A stretch of DNA of 64,000 nt from the NCBI RefSeq assembly GCF_030546805.1, contig NZ_JAUOPC010000003.1:372001-436000 (forward strand), in the 5' to 3' direction. The first letter of the stretch is position 1. Every line of letters starts with the position of its first letter. Below, one piece after another: positions 8,627 through 17,427 of the stretch. The position numbers and the translations under genes are program-made. Source of the DNA: Cyclobacterium sp. 1_MG-2023 (lineage in GTDB: Bacteria; Bacteroidota; Bacteroidia; Cytophagales; Cyclobacteriaceae). Below the pieces are notes generated by a model. The model was given only the letters and a program-made list of their open reading frames with translations, searched no databases and had not been told where the DNA came from.

Positions 8627-10591
8627 ATGTCTAGAATAATATGCTGCTTTTTATTCCTCATTTTATCCTTTTCCTGTCAGGAAGAAACAGTCGAACAGCC
8701 TATTTTGCAAGTAACAAAGGTAATGGCGGGTTCTCTGGTCTTAAGTCAGGATTACGATCAAAATTCGGGAATAGAGATCAATGAAAGCATTACCATATAT
8801 TTTTCCTCTGCAGTTGACCGGGTCAATTTGGAGGAATCTATTCAGCTAAAGGAAAAAGAGTCCGGTCAATCCGTAAATTTTAATCTTAACTTCTTTAGTG
8901 AAAATAAGGAGGTAAGAATTCAGATTATTGGTTTGATGAAACCCGGTACCACCTATGTCCTAGAAATAGAGCAGAGGCTTAACGGGTCCATGGAAGGACT
9001 TTTCTTGGGCTACAGTGTAAACTATACCACCAAATCAGCAGCTTCAAGCCTAATGGATTTTGAGATCCAAGGAGCCAAGTGGATTGGAAATCGCCGTTGG
9101 GCAAATGCTTCTGTCTCCTTTTCCCTTAAACTCACCTTCTCAAAGCCTACCGCCCTTACATTGGAGCACCTTGAATTAACACAAGATGGAGTGTCCAAGG
9201 AATTGCTATTAAAGGCAGGGGATGATGGTGCCTCTTGGCTTGTAAAAAGTGCCAATAAATTAAGGGATTTCGAAAAGCATACCTTTACAATCAGAGACCT
9301 TGCTCAACCCGATGAATCTAAAGCTCTGGAAGCCTTTACCTTGGAATTTTATACCGGGAAATCGGAAGAAAATAAGTTTCCGGCTTTGGATGATGCTGCC
9401 TTATTAACACTTATTCAGGAACAAACCTTTAAATATTTCTGGGATTTTGCCCATCCGCACAGTGGCATGATCAGGGAAAGAAATACCTCAGGAGATCTTG
9501 TGACCACAGGGGGAACGGGCTTTGGAATGATGGCACTTATTGTTGGAGTAGAAAGAGGCTTTATCAGTAGAAGTGAAGGTGTGGAAAGGTGGAGAAAAGT
9601 GGTAGATTTTTTGTCTAAAGCTGACAGGTTTCATGGAGTTTGGCCTCATTGGTTGAATGGAAATACAGGACAAGTGATTCCTTTCAGTCCCAAAGACGAT
9701 GGTGGAGACCTTGTAGAAACGGCATTGTTAATCCAAGGATTGCTGACGGTAAAAGAATACTTGGATCCCAACAATACAAAAGAAAATGAAATCATAGTAC
9801 AGATCAATGAGCTGTGGGAGGAAGTTGAGTGGGACTGGTATACTCAAGGAGGTCAAAACAAATTGTTCTGGCATTGGTCCCCCAATCATGCCTGGGACAT
9901 GAACTTGCCTGTGACAGGGTACAATGAGGCTTTGATTGTATATGTTTTGGCAGCAGCTTCTCCAACCCATGCTATTGACGCAGAAGTGTATCATCAAGGT
10001 TGGTCCAGGTCCGGGGCTATAGCCAATGGGAATACCTATTTCGATCAGACCTTGCCTTTAGGGCCTGAGATGGGAGGCCCACTGTTTTATTCGCATTACT
10101 CATTTTTGGGCTTAGACCCCAGGACTTTTCAAGACCAATATGCAAACTACTGGGATCAGAACGTAAGTCACAGCAAGATTCACAGGGCTTATGCAGTGCA
10201 AAATAGTTTGGGATATGTTGGATATGGTGCCGAAATGTGGGGACTCACAGCCAGTGATAACCAAGCAGGCTATGCTGCCCATTCACCAACAAATGATTTA
10301 GGAGTTGTGACTCCAACAGCCGCACTTTCATCCATGCCTTATACGCCAGAGGCCTCCATGGAAGCACTTAAACTCTATTATTATAGTTTGGGTGACAGGT
10401 TATGGGGAGAATATGGCTTTTATGATGCCTTTAACCTTACCGAGGGTTGGTTTGCAGACAGCTACTTGGCCATAGACCAGGGGCCAATAATTATTATGAT
10501 TGAAAACCACAGAAGTGGATTATTATGGAATCAATTTATGAAAAATGAACAGGTGAAAGAAGGCCTGGATATGTTAGGTTTTACTTATTAA
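8627..10591 (+). CDS. GH144-family lipoprotein (endo-beta-1,2-glucanase-like) with N-terminal Ig-like domains
   Basis: Predicted secreted lipoprotein glycoside hydrolase. The lipobox ends at C17 (LSFSC). Residues about 25-135 and 140-245 form two Ig-like domains, the first of Big_5 type (INESITIYFSSAVD). The catalytic (alpha/alpha)6 barrel spans about 260-654 and carries the glucoamylase-like/GH144 blocks FKYFWDFAHPHSGM, TTGGTGFGMMALIVG, KADRFHGVWPHW, DDGGDLVETALLIQG, WHWSPNHAW and LAIDQGPI. Characterised GH144 enzymes cleave beta-1,2-glucan internally; that activity is assigned by family only. The gene lies behind the susCD-LamG terminator and 35 bases before a second GH144 gene. I chose the ATG at 8627 because it gives a complete lipoprotein signal. 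Confidence 0.87.
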   Translation: MSRIICCFLFLILSFSCQEETVEQPILQVTKVMAGSLVLSQDYDQNSGIEINESITIYFSSAVDRVNLEESIQLKEKESGQSVNFNLNFFSENKEVRIQIIGLMKPGTTYVLEIEQRLNGSMEGLFLGYSVNYTTKSAASSLMDFEIQGAKWIGNRRWANASVSFSLKLTFSKPTALTLEHLELTQDGVSKELLLKAGDDGASWLVKSANKLRDFEKHTFTIRDLAQPDESKALEAFTLEFYTGKSEENKFPALDDAALLTLIQEQTFKYFWDFAHPHSGMIRERNTSGDLVTTGGTGFGMMALIVGVERGFISRSEGVERWRKVVDFLSKADRFHGVWPHWLNGNTGQVIPFSPKDDGGDLVETALLIQGLLTVKEYLDPNNTKENEIIVQINELWEEVEWDWYTQGGQNKLFWHWSPNHAWDMNLPVTGYNEALIVYVLAAASPTHAIDAEVYHQGWSRSGAIANGNTYFDQTLPLGPEMGGPLFYSHYSFLGLDPRTFQDQYANYWDQNVSHSKIHRAYAVQNSLGYVGYGAEMWGLTASDNQAGYAAHSPTNDLGVVTPTAALSSMPYTPEASMEALKLYYYSLGDRLWGEYGFYDAFNLTEGWFADSYLAIDQGPIIIMIENHRSGLLWNQFMKNEQVKEGLDMLGFTY

Positions 10592-10626
10592 AATATAAAG
10601 GGTCTGGCCATTAAAATACAAATCAA

Positions 10627-12213
10627 ATGAAGAAGACATTCAACGCATATTTTATTATTCTCGGGATTGGACTGCTTGTTTTAGGCTGCGCCGAAAAAGA
10701 GGTCTCATCAAATAGGATCCTAGCCAAAGGCTATGCCAGGCATGTAGAATTGCAATGGGAGCCTGTGCTTGGAGCTGAATCTTATACCGTTTTCGTTAAA
10801 AAGGAAGACAGCGATTATACGGAAAGAGCAAGTATAAAAGATACCATTTACCTTGATTTTGTCAATGATTTGGGAACTGAGCTTACACTTTCTTATAAGG
10901 TGGAAGCCCAATTAAAAGACGATACAGAGAGTTTGGGAGAAGCTACTGTTGCCACCCGTTCCATGTCAGATGAAGAACTATTGGACATGGTGCAGTATTA
11001 CACATTTCGTTATTTCTGGGAAGGTGCAGAACCCAATTCCGGAATGGCTAGGGAGCGTATTCATATAGATGGAAACTATCCCCAAAATGACCAAAATGTA
11101 GTGACCACAGGAGGGACAGGATTTGGCCTTTTTGGGCTGATTGCCGGAATTGAGAGAGCTTGGGTGAGCAGAGAAGAAGGTTTCAAACGTTTTGAGCGCA
11201 TCGTTGACTTTTTGGCAAAAGCAGACAGGTTTCATGGAGTCTGGTCCCATTGGATCCATGGAGAAAATGGTAAAGTGAAGCCTTTTGGTAGCGATGATGA
11301 TGGGGGAGACCTGGTTGAATCTGCCTTCTTGATGCAGGGCCTTTTGGCAGTAAGGGAATATTATAAAAACGGCAATGAGCAAGAGAAAGCATTGGCTCTA
11401 AAGATAGACGAACTTTGGGAGGCAATGGATTGGACATGGTATACTCAGGGCGGCCAAGATATCCTGTATTGGCACTGGTCTCCTAATTTTGGGTGGCAGA
11501 AGAATTTTGGCATAAAGGGCTACGATGAATGTATGATTACCTATGTGTTGGCGGCATCCTCTCCAACCCATGCTGTGCCGGCTTCGGTCTATCATAAAGG
11601 CTGGGCAAGGGATGGTGACATTGTAGGGAATACCGAAGCCTATGGACACCAACTGCCTCTCAAACACAATGGATCCCCTGAGTATGGTGGCCCATTGTTC
11701 TGGTCTCATTATTCTTATTTGGGTTTGGACCCAAGAGGATTAGCAGATAAATATGCTAACTATTGGGAAAACAACCGCAACCATAGTCTGATCAACCGAC
11801 AATGGTGTGTAGAAAATGAAGGTGGCTTTAAGGGCTATGGAAAAGACCTTTGGGGCCTAACGGCAAGTTATACGGTAACAGGTTATGCTGCCCATAAGCC
11901 GGGATCGGATTTGGGCGTAATTTCGCCGACTGCAGCCTTGTCCTCCATACCTTATACCCCGGAGGAAAGCATGGCGGTGATCAGGAATTTATATTACAAT
12001 TACGGTGAAAAGGTTTTTGGACGTTATGGTTTCTATGATGCCTTAAGTCCGGAAAAGGATTGGTATCCACAGCGGTATTTGGCCATCGATCAGGGGCCTA
12101 TAGTAGCCATGATAGAGAATTACCGCACAGGTTTGGGATGGGATTTATTTATGGCTGCCCCTGAGGTGCAAGAAGGTTTGGACAAGCTAGGATTTACTGT
12201 TTCTGAGGAGTAA
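10627..12213 (+). CDS. Second GH144-family lipoprotein (endo-beta-1,2-glucanase-like)
   Basis: Paralogue of the preceding GH144 gene, with a lipoprotein signal ending at C21 (VLGC). A single fibronectin-III-like domain at about 30-110 replaces the two Ig-like domains of its neighbour. The catalytic barrel at about 115-528 has the same blocks: YTFRYFWEGAEPNSGM, TTGGTGFGLFGLIAG, KADRFHGVWSHW, DDGGDLVESAFLMQG, WHWSPNFGW and LAIDQGPIVAMIENYRTG. It probably forms a two-gene enzyme unit with the upstream gene. Two related but clearly diverged catalytic domains suggest different chain-length preference or location. No GH3 beta-glucosidase or GH94 phosphorylase is next to them, so final breakdown must be encoded elsewhere. 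Confidence 0.87.
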   Translation: MKKTFNAYFIILGIGLLVLGCAEKEVSSNRILAKGYARHVELQWEPVLGAESYTVFVKKEDSDYTERASIKDTIYLDFVNDLGTELTLSYKVEAQLKDDTESLGEATVATRSMSDEELLDMVQYYTFRYFWEGAEPNSGMARERIHIDGNYPQNDQNVVTTGGTGFGLFGLIAGIERAWVSREEGFKRFERIVDFLAKADRFHGVWSHWIHGENGKVKPFGSDDDGGDLVESAFLMQGLLAVREYYKNGNEQEKALALKIDELWEAMDWTWYTQGGQDILYWHWSPNFGWQKNFGIKGYDECMITYVLAASSPTHAVPASVYHKGWARDGDIVGNTEAYGHQLPLKHNGSPEYGGPLFWSHYSYLGLDPRGLADKYANYWENNRNHSLINRQWCVENEGGFKGYGKDLWGLTASYTVTGYAAHKPGSDLGVISPTAALSSIPYTPEESMAVIRNLYYNYGEKVFGRYGFYDALSPEKDWYPQRYLAIDQGPIVAMIENYRTGLGWDLFMAAPEVQEGLDKLGFTVSEE

Positions 12214-12218
12214 AAGAT

Positions 12219-12437
12219 TAAAATGTAAAAACGTATCCGCTAATCCAGCTATTCCATTTTCGTTAAAATCCCCCTAGCCCCCTTAGATTAAGGGGGAGTT
12301 GCAGCAAAGGGCTCTTAAGGCTAACCTGGAGTAATTTGAATGGGCTGAGAAAGTGAAATGTAAAGATGTAATCGCTATTCCAAACGCTTTCAAATCCCTC
12401 CGCCACGGCGGAGGGTAAGGGGGATTATTTTACGTGA
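12219..12437. repeat. Nested palindromic intergenic repeat element (REP/MITE-like)
   Basis: The gap between the GH144 and BCCT genes holds several nested palindromes. Outer arms AATCCCCCT at 12267-12275 and AGGGGGATT at 12418-12426 are exact complements and extend imperfectly outward (CGTTAAAA/TTTTACG). Inside lie a CCCCCTTA/TAAGGGGG hairpin near 12277-12297 and CCCTCCGCC/GGCGGAGGG near 12396-12415. The motif AAATGTAAA recurs at 12221, 12356 and 12437, and the sequence after the first two copies is similar (CGCTA...ATTCC), so the element looks partly duplicated. No coding capacity. Confidence 0.6.
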
Positions 12438-12597
12438 AATGTAAACCTAAAGTAGTATTTGAATAATAATCGGTAAACTTTTTTCTGGACGAGTTAGAAG
12501 GATATCCGAGGTTTAGGCAGTTATAGTTCCACCTAAATTATTTTTTGGAAAAACGCTTTATTTATGGTTAAATTGAAAGAAATATAAACCTTCTATC

Positions 12598-14076
12598 GTG
12601 AACTTTTACCGCCAACCAACTTTTGTAGTAGCCATTTCTTTGTGCCTGTTTTTTTTGGTTTTGGCTTTTACTTTTCCTTTGGGTATTAGGGAGAACCTGG
12701 CAGTTGCCGCTGCATCCACATTAGCTGTGTTTGGCAATTATTACCTGGTATTGGGCTTATTGATGGTTTTGTTGCTTTTAGGTATAGCCATTTCTCCATG
12801 GGGGAAATTAAAAATTGGAGAAGGGCCGGTGAGCTATGGCTGGTTTTCGTGGATTGCCATGTTGTACAGTACAGGTATGGGGGCAGGGTTGATGTTGCGG
12901 GCCGTGCAAGAACCGGTTTATTATTTTACCAAACCTCCCCGAGCCACAGATTTGTCTTCAGAGGTATTTGCCTTGGAGTATACTTTTTTTCATTGGGGTT
13001 TTACCCCTTGGGCTTTTTATGGGCTTTTTGGATTGATGGTGGGTTATTTGGTTTACGGAAAGGGGAGGCTGATGCTCAGCTCTTCACTTTTGGTGGGGAG
13101 ATACCGTAAGCCTGTTTTGATCGTCATTGTGGATGTGATTACCATTATTAGTACTTTGTTTGGCGTGGTAGGAGCTGTTGGGCTGGGCAGTAGGCAACTA
13201 CTTGTAGGGTTTCAGCAATTGTTCGTGGATGTTGAAATAAGCTACGGCAACAATGCTTTTGTGGTTTTGTTTTTGGGTAGTCTTGCCACCCTATCCGCCT
13301 TTTCTGGGCTAAGTAAGGGAATTAGAAATGTTTCAAGATTTAATATTTCCGTTTCCTTATTCTTGTTATTGGCCACCTTATTTTCAGGGAATATCCTAGG
13401 CATTGTTAATAATTTCGGCTTATCGATCGCTGCCTATATTTATGATTTTATACCCATGAGTCTGAATTATGGAGACAAAAGTGTCTCTCAGGAATTTTTG
13501 ATGGATTGGACCTTTTTTTATTGGGCTTTTTGGTTGTCCTGGGCACCGTTTACAGGTGTATTTATAGCAAGGATTTCTAAAGGAAGGTCTTTCCGCGCGT
13601 TTATTTTTGGGGTGATTCTTGTGCCTTCTTTGGGCACATTTCTTTGGTTTTCTGTTTTTGGCTCCTCTGCTTTTGAGCTGATCGGAAAGCCGGAAAATTA
13701 CCAAGGTCAATTTGATTCGTTGTATGGATCTATTTTCGTATTTCTTGATAGTTTTTCTTTTGGTGGTATAATGAAACTATTGGCCTTCCTCTTGGTCTTT
13801 ACTTTTCTTATCACTTCCCTAGACTCTGCCATCTATGTTTTGGGAATGTTTGCCGACAACGGAAATAGAGAACCAAACAACAAGCATTTGTTAGGCTGGG
13901 GGGTAATCCTATCTGTTTTCACCATTGCCACCTTATTTATAGGAAAAGAGCAGTTGCTACAGGCTGTTAGCCAGTTATTAATTCTTATCGCTCTTCCTTT
14001 TAGTTGGGTTTACCTATTGATGATTGGAAGTTTCCTTTTTATATTAGTCAAAAAGAAAAATCATGATGCATTATAA
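12598..14076 (+). CDS. BCCT-family transporter (betaine/choline/carnitine type)
   Basis: Inner-membrane secondary transporter of 492 residues with about 12 hydrophobic segments. The family signature is clear at about 300-320 (DWTFFYWAFWLSWAPF), and the glycine-rich YSTGMGAGLM segment lies near residue 90. BCCT proteins import quaternary ammonium or sulfonium compounds with sodium or protons; the substrate here cannot be read from sequence. It lacks the long C-terminal osmosensory tail of BetP. The start is GTG at 12598, just before a normal first membrane segment; no nearby ATG is in frame. Its 3' end overlaps the next gene by 14 bases, so the two are translationally linked. Confidence 0.88.
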   Translation: MNFYRQPTFVVAISLCLFFLVLAFTFPLGIRENLAVAAASTLAVFGNYYLVLGLLMVLLLLGIAISPWGKLKIGEGPVSYGWFSWIAMLYSTGMGAGLMLRAVQEPVYYFTKPPRATDLSSEVFALEYTFFHWGFTPWAFYGLFGLMVGYLVYGKGRLMLSSSLLVGRYRKPVLIVIVDVITIISTLFGVVGAVGLGSRQLLVGFQQLFVDVEISYGNNAFVVLFLGSLATLSAFSGLSKGIRNVSRFNISVSLFLLLATLFSGNILGIVNNFGLSIAAYIYDFIPMSLNYGDKSVSQEFLMDWTFFYWAFWLSWAPFTGVFIARISKGRSFRAFIFGVILVPSLGTFLWFSVFGSSAFELIGKPENYQGQFDSLYGSIFVFLDSFSFGGIMKLLAFLLVFTFLITSLDSAIYVLGMFADNGNREPNNKHLLGWGVILSVFTIATLFIGKEQLLQAVSQLLILIALPFSWVYLLMIGSFLFILVKKKNHDAL

Positions 14077-15121
14077 CATAAATAAAGGTCTTCTATCCTT
14101 GTTCTTTATCATTTTTGCATCGATTAACTTTTCTTGTGAAAGCAATAAAAAACTGGCCTCCTATGAAGGCGAAAAGCACAAAGGCGTTTGTTGGGTAGGT
14201 ACCAGAAATCCACTTACAGGAGGGGAATTACAATCCCTAAAGGAATTGGGTGTGAGCCATCTCTCTCAAACACCATTTGGTTGGCAGAAGTCTGTTTCTG
14301 AACCTGACTTGAATTGGGAAAAACACCGCAACAAAACCTGGTGGGGAGAAAGTAGCAATGGACTGTTGTCTACTTCTGACACGGCCAAAGCTTTGGGAAT
14401 TACCGATATTTTGAAACCTCATATTTGGGTTCGTGGTTCTTGGCCGGGAGAAATAGCCATGAGCAATGAGCAAGACTGGAACTTGTGGTTTGACAATTAT
14501 AAAGACTTTATTCTTTATTACGCTCGAATAGCTGAAAAGCAAGGCATCCCTATTTTATGCATTGGTACTGAATTGGAAAAGGCCAGTCACAAAGAGAAAA
14601 AGTGGCGGGAGATTATTCATGCCATACGCGAGGTGTACACCGGAAAGCTAACCTATGCAGCGAATTTTACCGAATACCAAAAGGTGAATTTTTGGGATGC
14701 TTTGGATTATATAGGCATTCAAGCCTATTTCCCTTTGGTCGACCACCAAAATGCTCCTGATTTATCCCAATTAATTAAAGGCTGGGAAAAAGTAATCCCT
14801 GAAATAGAGCAAACAAATATCACCTACCAAAAGCCGGTGATATTCACTGAAATAGGCTATTGCAATACAGAAGATGCTGCACATTCTCCATGGGTTTGGC
14901 CCAGTGAAAGGCGAAAAGCTACCCTCTCAGAGGAAGTCCAAGCCTTATGCTATGAGGCATTCTTTGAAGCAGTTTGGGATAAACCATGGATGCAAGGGGT
15001 GTATTTCTGGAAATGGTATCCTGAACCTAGGGGACGTGAACCTGATTTCACTCCCCAAAATAAAATGGCCGAAAAAATAATGAAAAGGTATTTCTTCGAC
15101 CCAAAACCTACTGATGGTTAA
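14063..15121 (+). CDS. GH113-like TIM-barrel glycoside hydrolase lipoprotein
   Basis: Predicted lipoprotein (C25, NFSC) with a TIM-barrel of the GH113/GTA type. The two likely catalytic acids are visible: E170 in CIGTELEKA at the end of strand 4 and E263 in VIFTEIGYCN at strand 7. KGVCWVG near residue 36 and YIGIQAYFPL near 218 also fit the family, whose known members include beta-mannanases. At 352 residues it is a complete single-domain enzyme. It overlaps the BCCT transporter gene by 14 bases, an unexpected partner for a glycosidase. Two ATGs (14063, 14066) are possible starts. Substrate unproven. Confidence 0.8.
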   Translation: MMHYNINKGLLSLFFIIFASINFSCESNKKLASYEGEKHKGVCWVGTRNPLTGGELQSLKELGVSHLSQTPFGWQKSVSEPDLNWEKHRNKTWWGESSNGLLSTSDTAKALGITDILKPHIWVRGSWPGEIAMSNEQDWNLWFDNYKDFILYYARIAEKQGIPILCIGTELEKASHKEKKWREIIHAIREVYTGKLTYAANFTEYQKVNFWDALDYIGIQAYFPLVDHQNAPDLSQLIKGWEKVIPEIEQTNITYQKPVIFTEIGYCNTEDAAHSPWVWPSERRKATLSEEVQALCYEAFFEAVWDKPWMQGVYFWKWYPEPRGREPDFTPQNKMAEKIMKRYFFDPKPTDG

Positions 15122-15162
15122 ACCCGAAATTCGTATTAAATGAAGCAGAGTAACTCATGCGT

Positions 15163-15948
15163 TTAACTTTTTATTTTTGCAGGAATTGATGTTTTTCGAT
15201 TGATGAAGCCATGAATGGCAATGATAAGCACTAGAACAGCCACCAAAGCTAGGGCTATAATACTGAGCGTATCATTCAATTCCCATTGCTTGACAGCAAT
15301 TGCTGTTATGCCCCAAGCACCTACCAATGCCGCTTCTCTCATATTTCTATAATAGGTTAACAAGCCATAGATAGAAGTGGCCACGATAAGTACCAAAGCT
15401 GCCCAGCCTGTTTCTGTCCAGATACCCTCCAATATTCCTGTGTTTTTAACCCCCACAGAAAGGGTCAAAACCGTAGCCAAAATGACCCAGCCAATATAGA
15501 GGCAAATGGGCCACCATACGAAAAAGATGGTTTTCAAAGGTGCATCATAGGTTTCTAGTCTTAGTCTAATCACCAGTTGAATCAATGAGAAGAGTAATAC
15601 TAGGATTACCAACACAGAAAGGAGGATTTGTTCATTGACCCACACATAAATCCAAAGCGCATTGCTTAAATTGGCTACGATAAACCAAATACCAGATGGC
15701 AATAAAGAGGTTTGGTTTTGTTTTTTAAAATAACCTATCCATTGATAAATGAGGTAGGCAATTAAGGCCAAATAAATTAAGCCCCAAATGGAAAATGCAT
15801 AGCCTGCCGGGGTTATGAAGGTGGTGAAATCATCGCTGATGTCACCTACTGAATTACCAAAATAATCTCCGGAGCCTCCCAGGTAATTGATAAATAAGGT
15901 GAAAATAAAAGAGATCGTATTGGTGAGTATTAGTGGTAATGCTTTCAT
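15163..15948 (-). CDS. TspO/MBR-like tryptophan-rich membrane protein
   Basis: Integral membrane protein of 261 residues with about seven hydrophobic segments. The segment ITPAGYAFSIWGLIYLALIAY near residue 45 matches the TspO/MBR-related tryptophan-rich sensory family, and later segments hold paired Trp and Tyr (ALWIYVWVNE, FFVWWPICLYIGWV). The family is linked to porphyrin or stress signalling, but this longer group has no settled function. Its ATG overlaps the TGA of the upstream MFS gene (ATGA), so it is the second gene of that operon. Confidence 0.75.
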   Translation of the reverse strand: MKALPLILTNTISFIFTLFINYLGGSGDYFGNSVGDISDDFTTFITPAGYAFSIWGLIYLALIAYLIYQWIGYFKKQNQTSLLPSGIWFIVANLSNALWIYVWVNEQILLSVLVILVLLFSLIQLVIRLRLETYDAPLKTIFFVWWPICLYIGWVILATVLTLSVGVKNTGILEGIWTETGWAALVLIVATSIYGLLTYYRNMREAALVGAWGITAIAVKQWELNDTLSIIALALVAVLVLIIAIHGFINRKTSIPAKIKS

Positions 15949-17213
15949 TTTGAATTTGGGTTTTGTTGTAAGCTTAGCTGAAATTCAGATTTTTTTATGG
16001 CCCTATAAGTCCTTTTTCTGAGCAAGGGAAGACTTTTTGCGTAATAGGCCCCCAAAAGGATAACGCCTAAACTCCCCAATTCAAGCGTTGCCGGAGCCCC
16101 AATCCAATCCGTGACGAACCCGATAACAAAACTGCCCAAGGATAGAGATCCCATAAACAGCATAATATAAAAACTTAATACCCGCCCTCTTTTTTCTTCA
16201 GGAGCAATGGATTGAATTAAAGTATTGGATCCGGTAAAGATGATCACTCTGCCCAGTCCCGTAGCTAAAAGAGCCAATAGGGATAACCATAAAATTGAAC
16301 TGAAGGAGAACACAGCCAAACCTATGCCGAAGAGTATTGTTCCTATCAATATTAACTTATCTAAACCTAAAATGTTATTTTTAGTACCTACAAAAAATGC
16401 ACCAATCAAGGACCCCAGTCCAACAGCACTGGTCATGTATCCAAAGGTGACCGCATCTCCGTTAAATATTTCTGCCGCAAAAACAGGTAAAATGACCATA
16501 TAAGACATGCCAATAAGGGTAATGGCGGCCACAAACAACATGATGAACCGAAGGTGCTTGGTTTTGAAAGCAAAACCGGCACCTTCTGAAAATGCATTTT
16601 TGAAGTTTTGTTTTAAGGAATTGTTTGCCAAAGGTTTGTATTGAATAAAAGTGAAGAGCCCTACCACGCTGAAGCTTGCAAGTGCATAAAGCAGCAGACA
16701 GTAGCCTTCTCCTATAATGGGAATAAGAATTCCCGCGAGGGCAGGGCCTACAATTCTGGCAGTATTAAAAAGGGAAGAATTTAAGGCGATGGCATTGGTC
16801 AGGTAAGCCTTGTCCTTAACCAAATCATTGACAAAAGCATGCCTGGATGGCATTTCCAGTCCACTGACCAAGCCAAAAACAACCTCTAGAGCCAGTAGGA
16901 TATTAAAGGTAATATTGTCGGTAATTGTAAATACTGCCAGGGTCAAAGCATTGATAGCAATTACTGTCTGACAAACCATCAAGAGTTTGTGTTTATTGTA
17001 CTTGTCAGCAAATACTCCGGCAAAAATGGATATTAGGAAGGCCGAGATTTCCCTCGAAAAGGAAATCACTCCCAAAAGTAAGGCAGAGCCTGTAAGACTA
17101 TAAACCAACCAGCCTACCACCACTTGCTTCATCATATTTCCTAGGTTAGAGAAGGCCTGACCTGCAAAGAAATACCTGTAGTTAGAAGAAGAAAGGGATT
17201 TAAAAATCAGCAT
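15945..17213 (-). CDS. MFS exporter (EntS-like, MFS_3 type)
   Basis: Twelve-segment major facilitator of 422 residues. The N-terminus (NYRYFFAGQAFSNLGNMMKQVVVGWLVYSLTGSA) and the loop 2-3 motif AGVFADKYNKHKLLM are typical of the EntS-like exporters. These proteins usually export siderophores or drugs by proton antiport, but the substrate is not predictable here. It is first in a two-gene operon with the TspO-like gene, joined by an ATGA overlap. About 210 bases separate its start from the convergent-side neighbour, the GH3-type gene. Confidence 0.85.
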   Translation of the reverse strand: MLIFKSLSSSNYRYFFAGQAFSNLGNMMKQVVVGWLVYSLTGSALLLGVISFSREISAFLISIFAGVFADKYNKHKLLMVCQTVIAINALTLAVFTITDNITFNILLALEVVFGLVSGLEMPSRHAFVNDLVKDKAYLTNAIALNSSLFNTARIVGPALAGILIPIIGEGYCLLLYALASFSVVGLFTFIQYKPLANNSLKQNFKNAFSEGAGFAFKTKHLRFIMLFVAAITLIGMSYMVILPVFAAEIFNGDAVTFGYMTSAVGLGSLIGAFFVGTKNNILGLDKLILIGTILFGIGLAVFSFSSILWLSLLALLATGLGRVIIFTGSNTLIQSIAPEEKRGRVLSFYIMLFMGSLSLGSFVIGFVTDWIGAPATLELGSLGVILLGAYYAKSLPLLRKRTYRAIKKSEFQLSLQQNPNSK

Positions 17214-17427
17214 GATTAATTAGAAAAATTCTTTACCAATAGGAGCACAAAGACTTATAATACCTCCCTCCCTTTTGCAATGAAATCATAATTTTGTGAA
17301 GGGACAGCTATCCATTGATTTATGCAATTTCGATAAGGAGAAGTCGATATTAATTGACTTCGTCTTTAAGCCCCTGATGTCTAATAATCAAATAATCGGT
17401 CAATTGGTTTCAAAAGATTATATAAGT

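Noticed and set aside
12598-14076. BCCT transporter as a component of the SusCD glycan locus
   Set aside because: It is separated by a repeat element and nearly 400 bases, and the family does not transport sugars. I list it as an accessory neighbour only.
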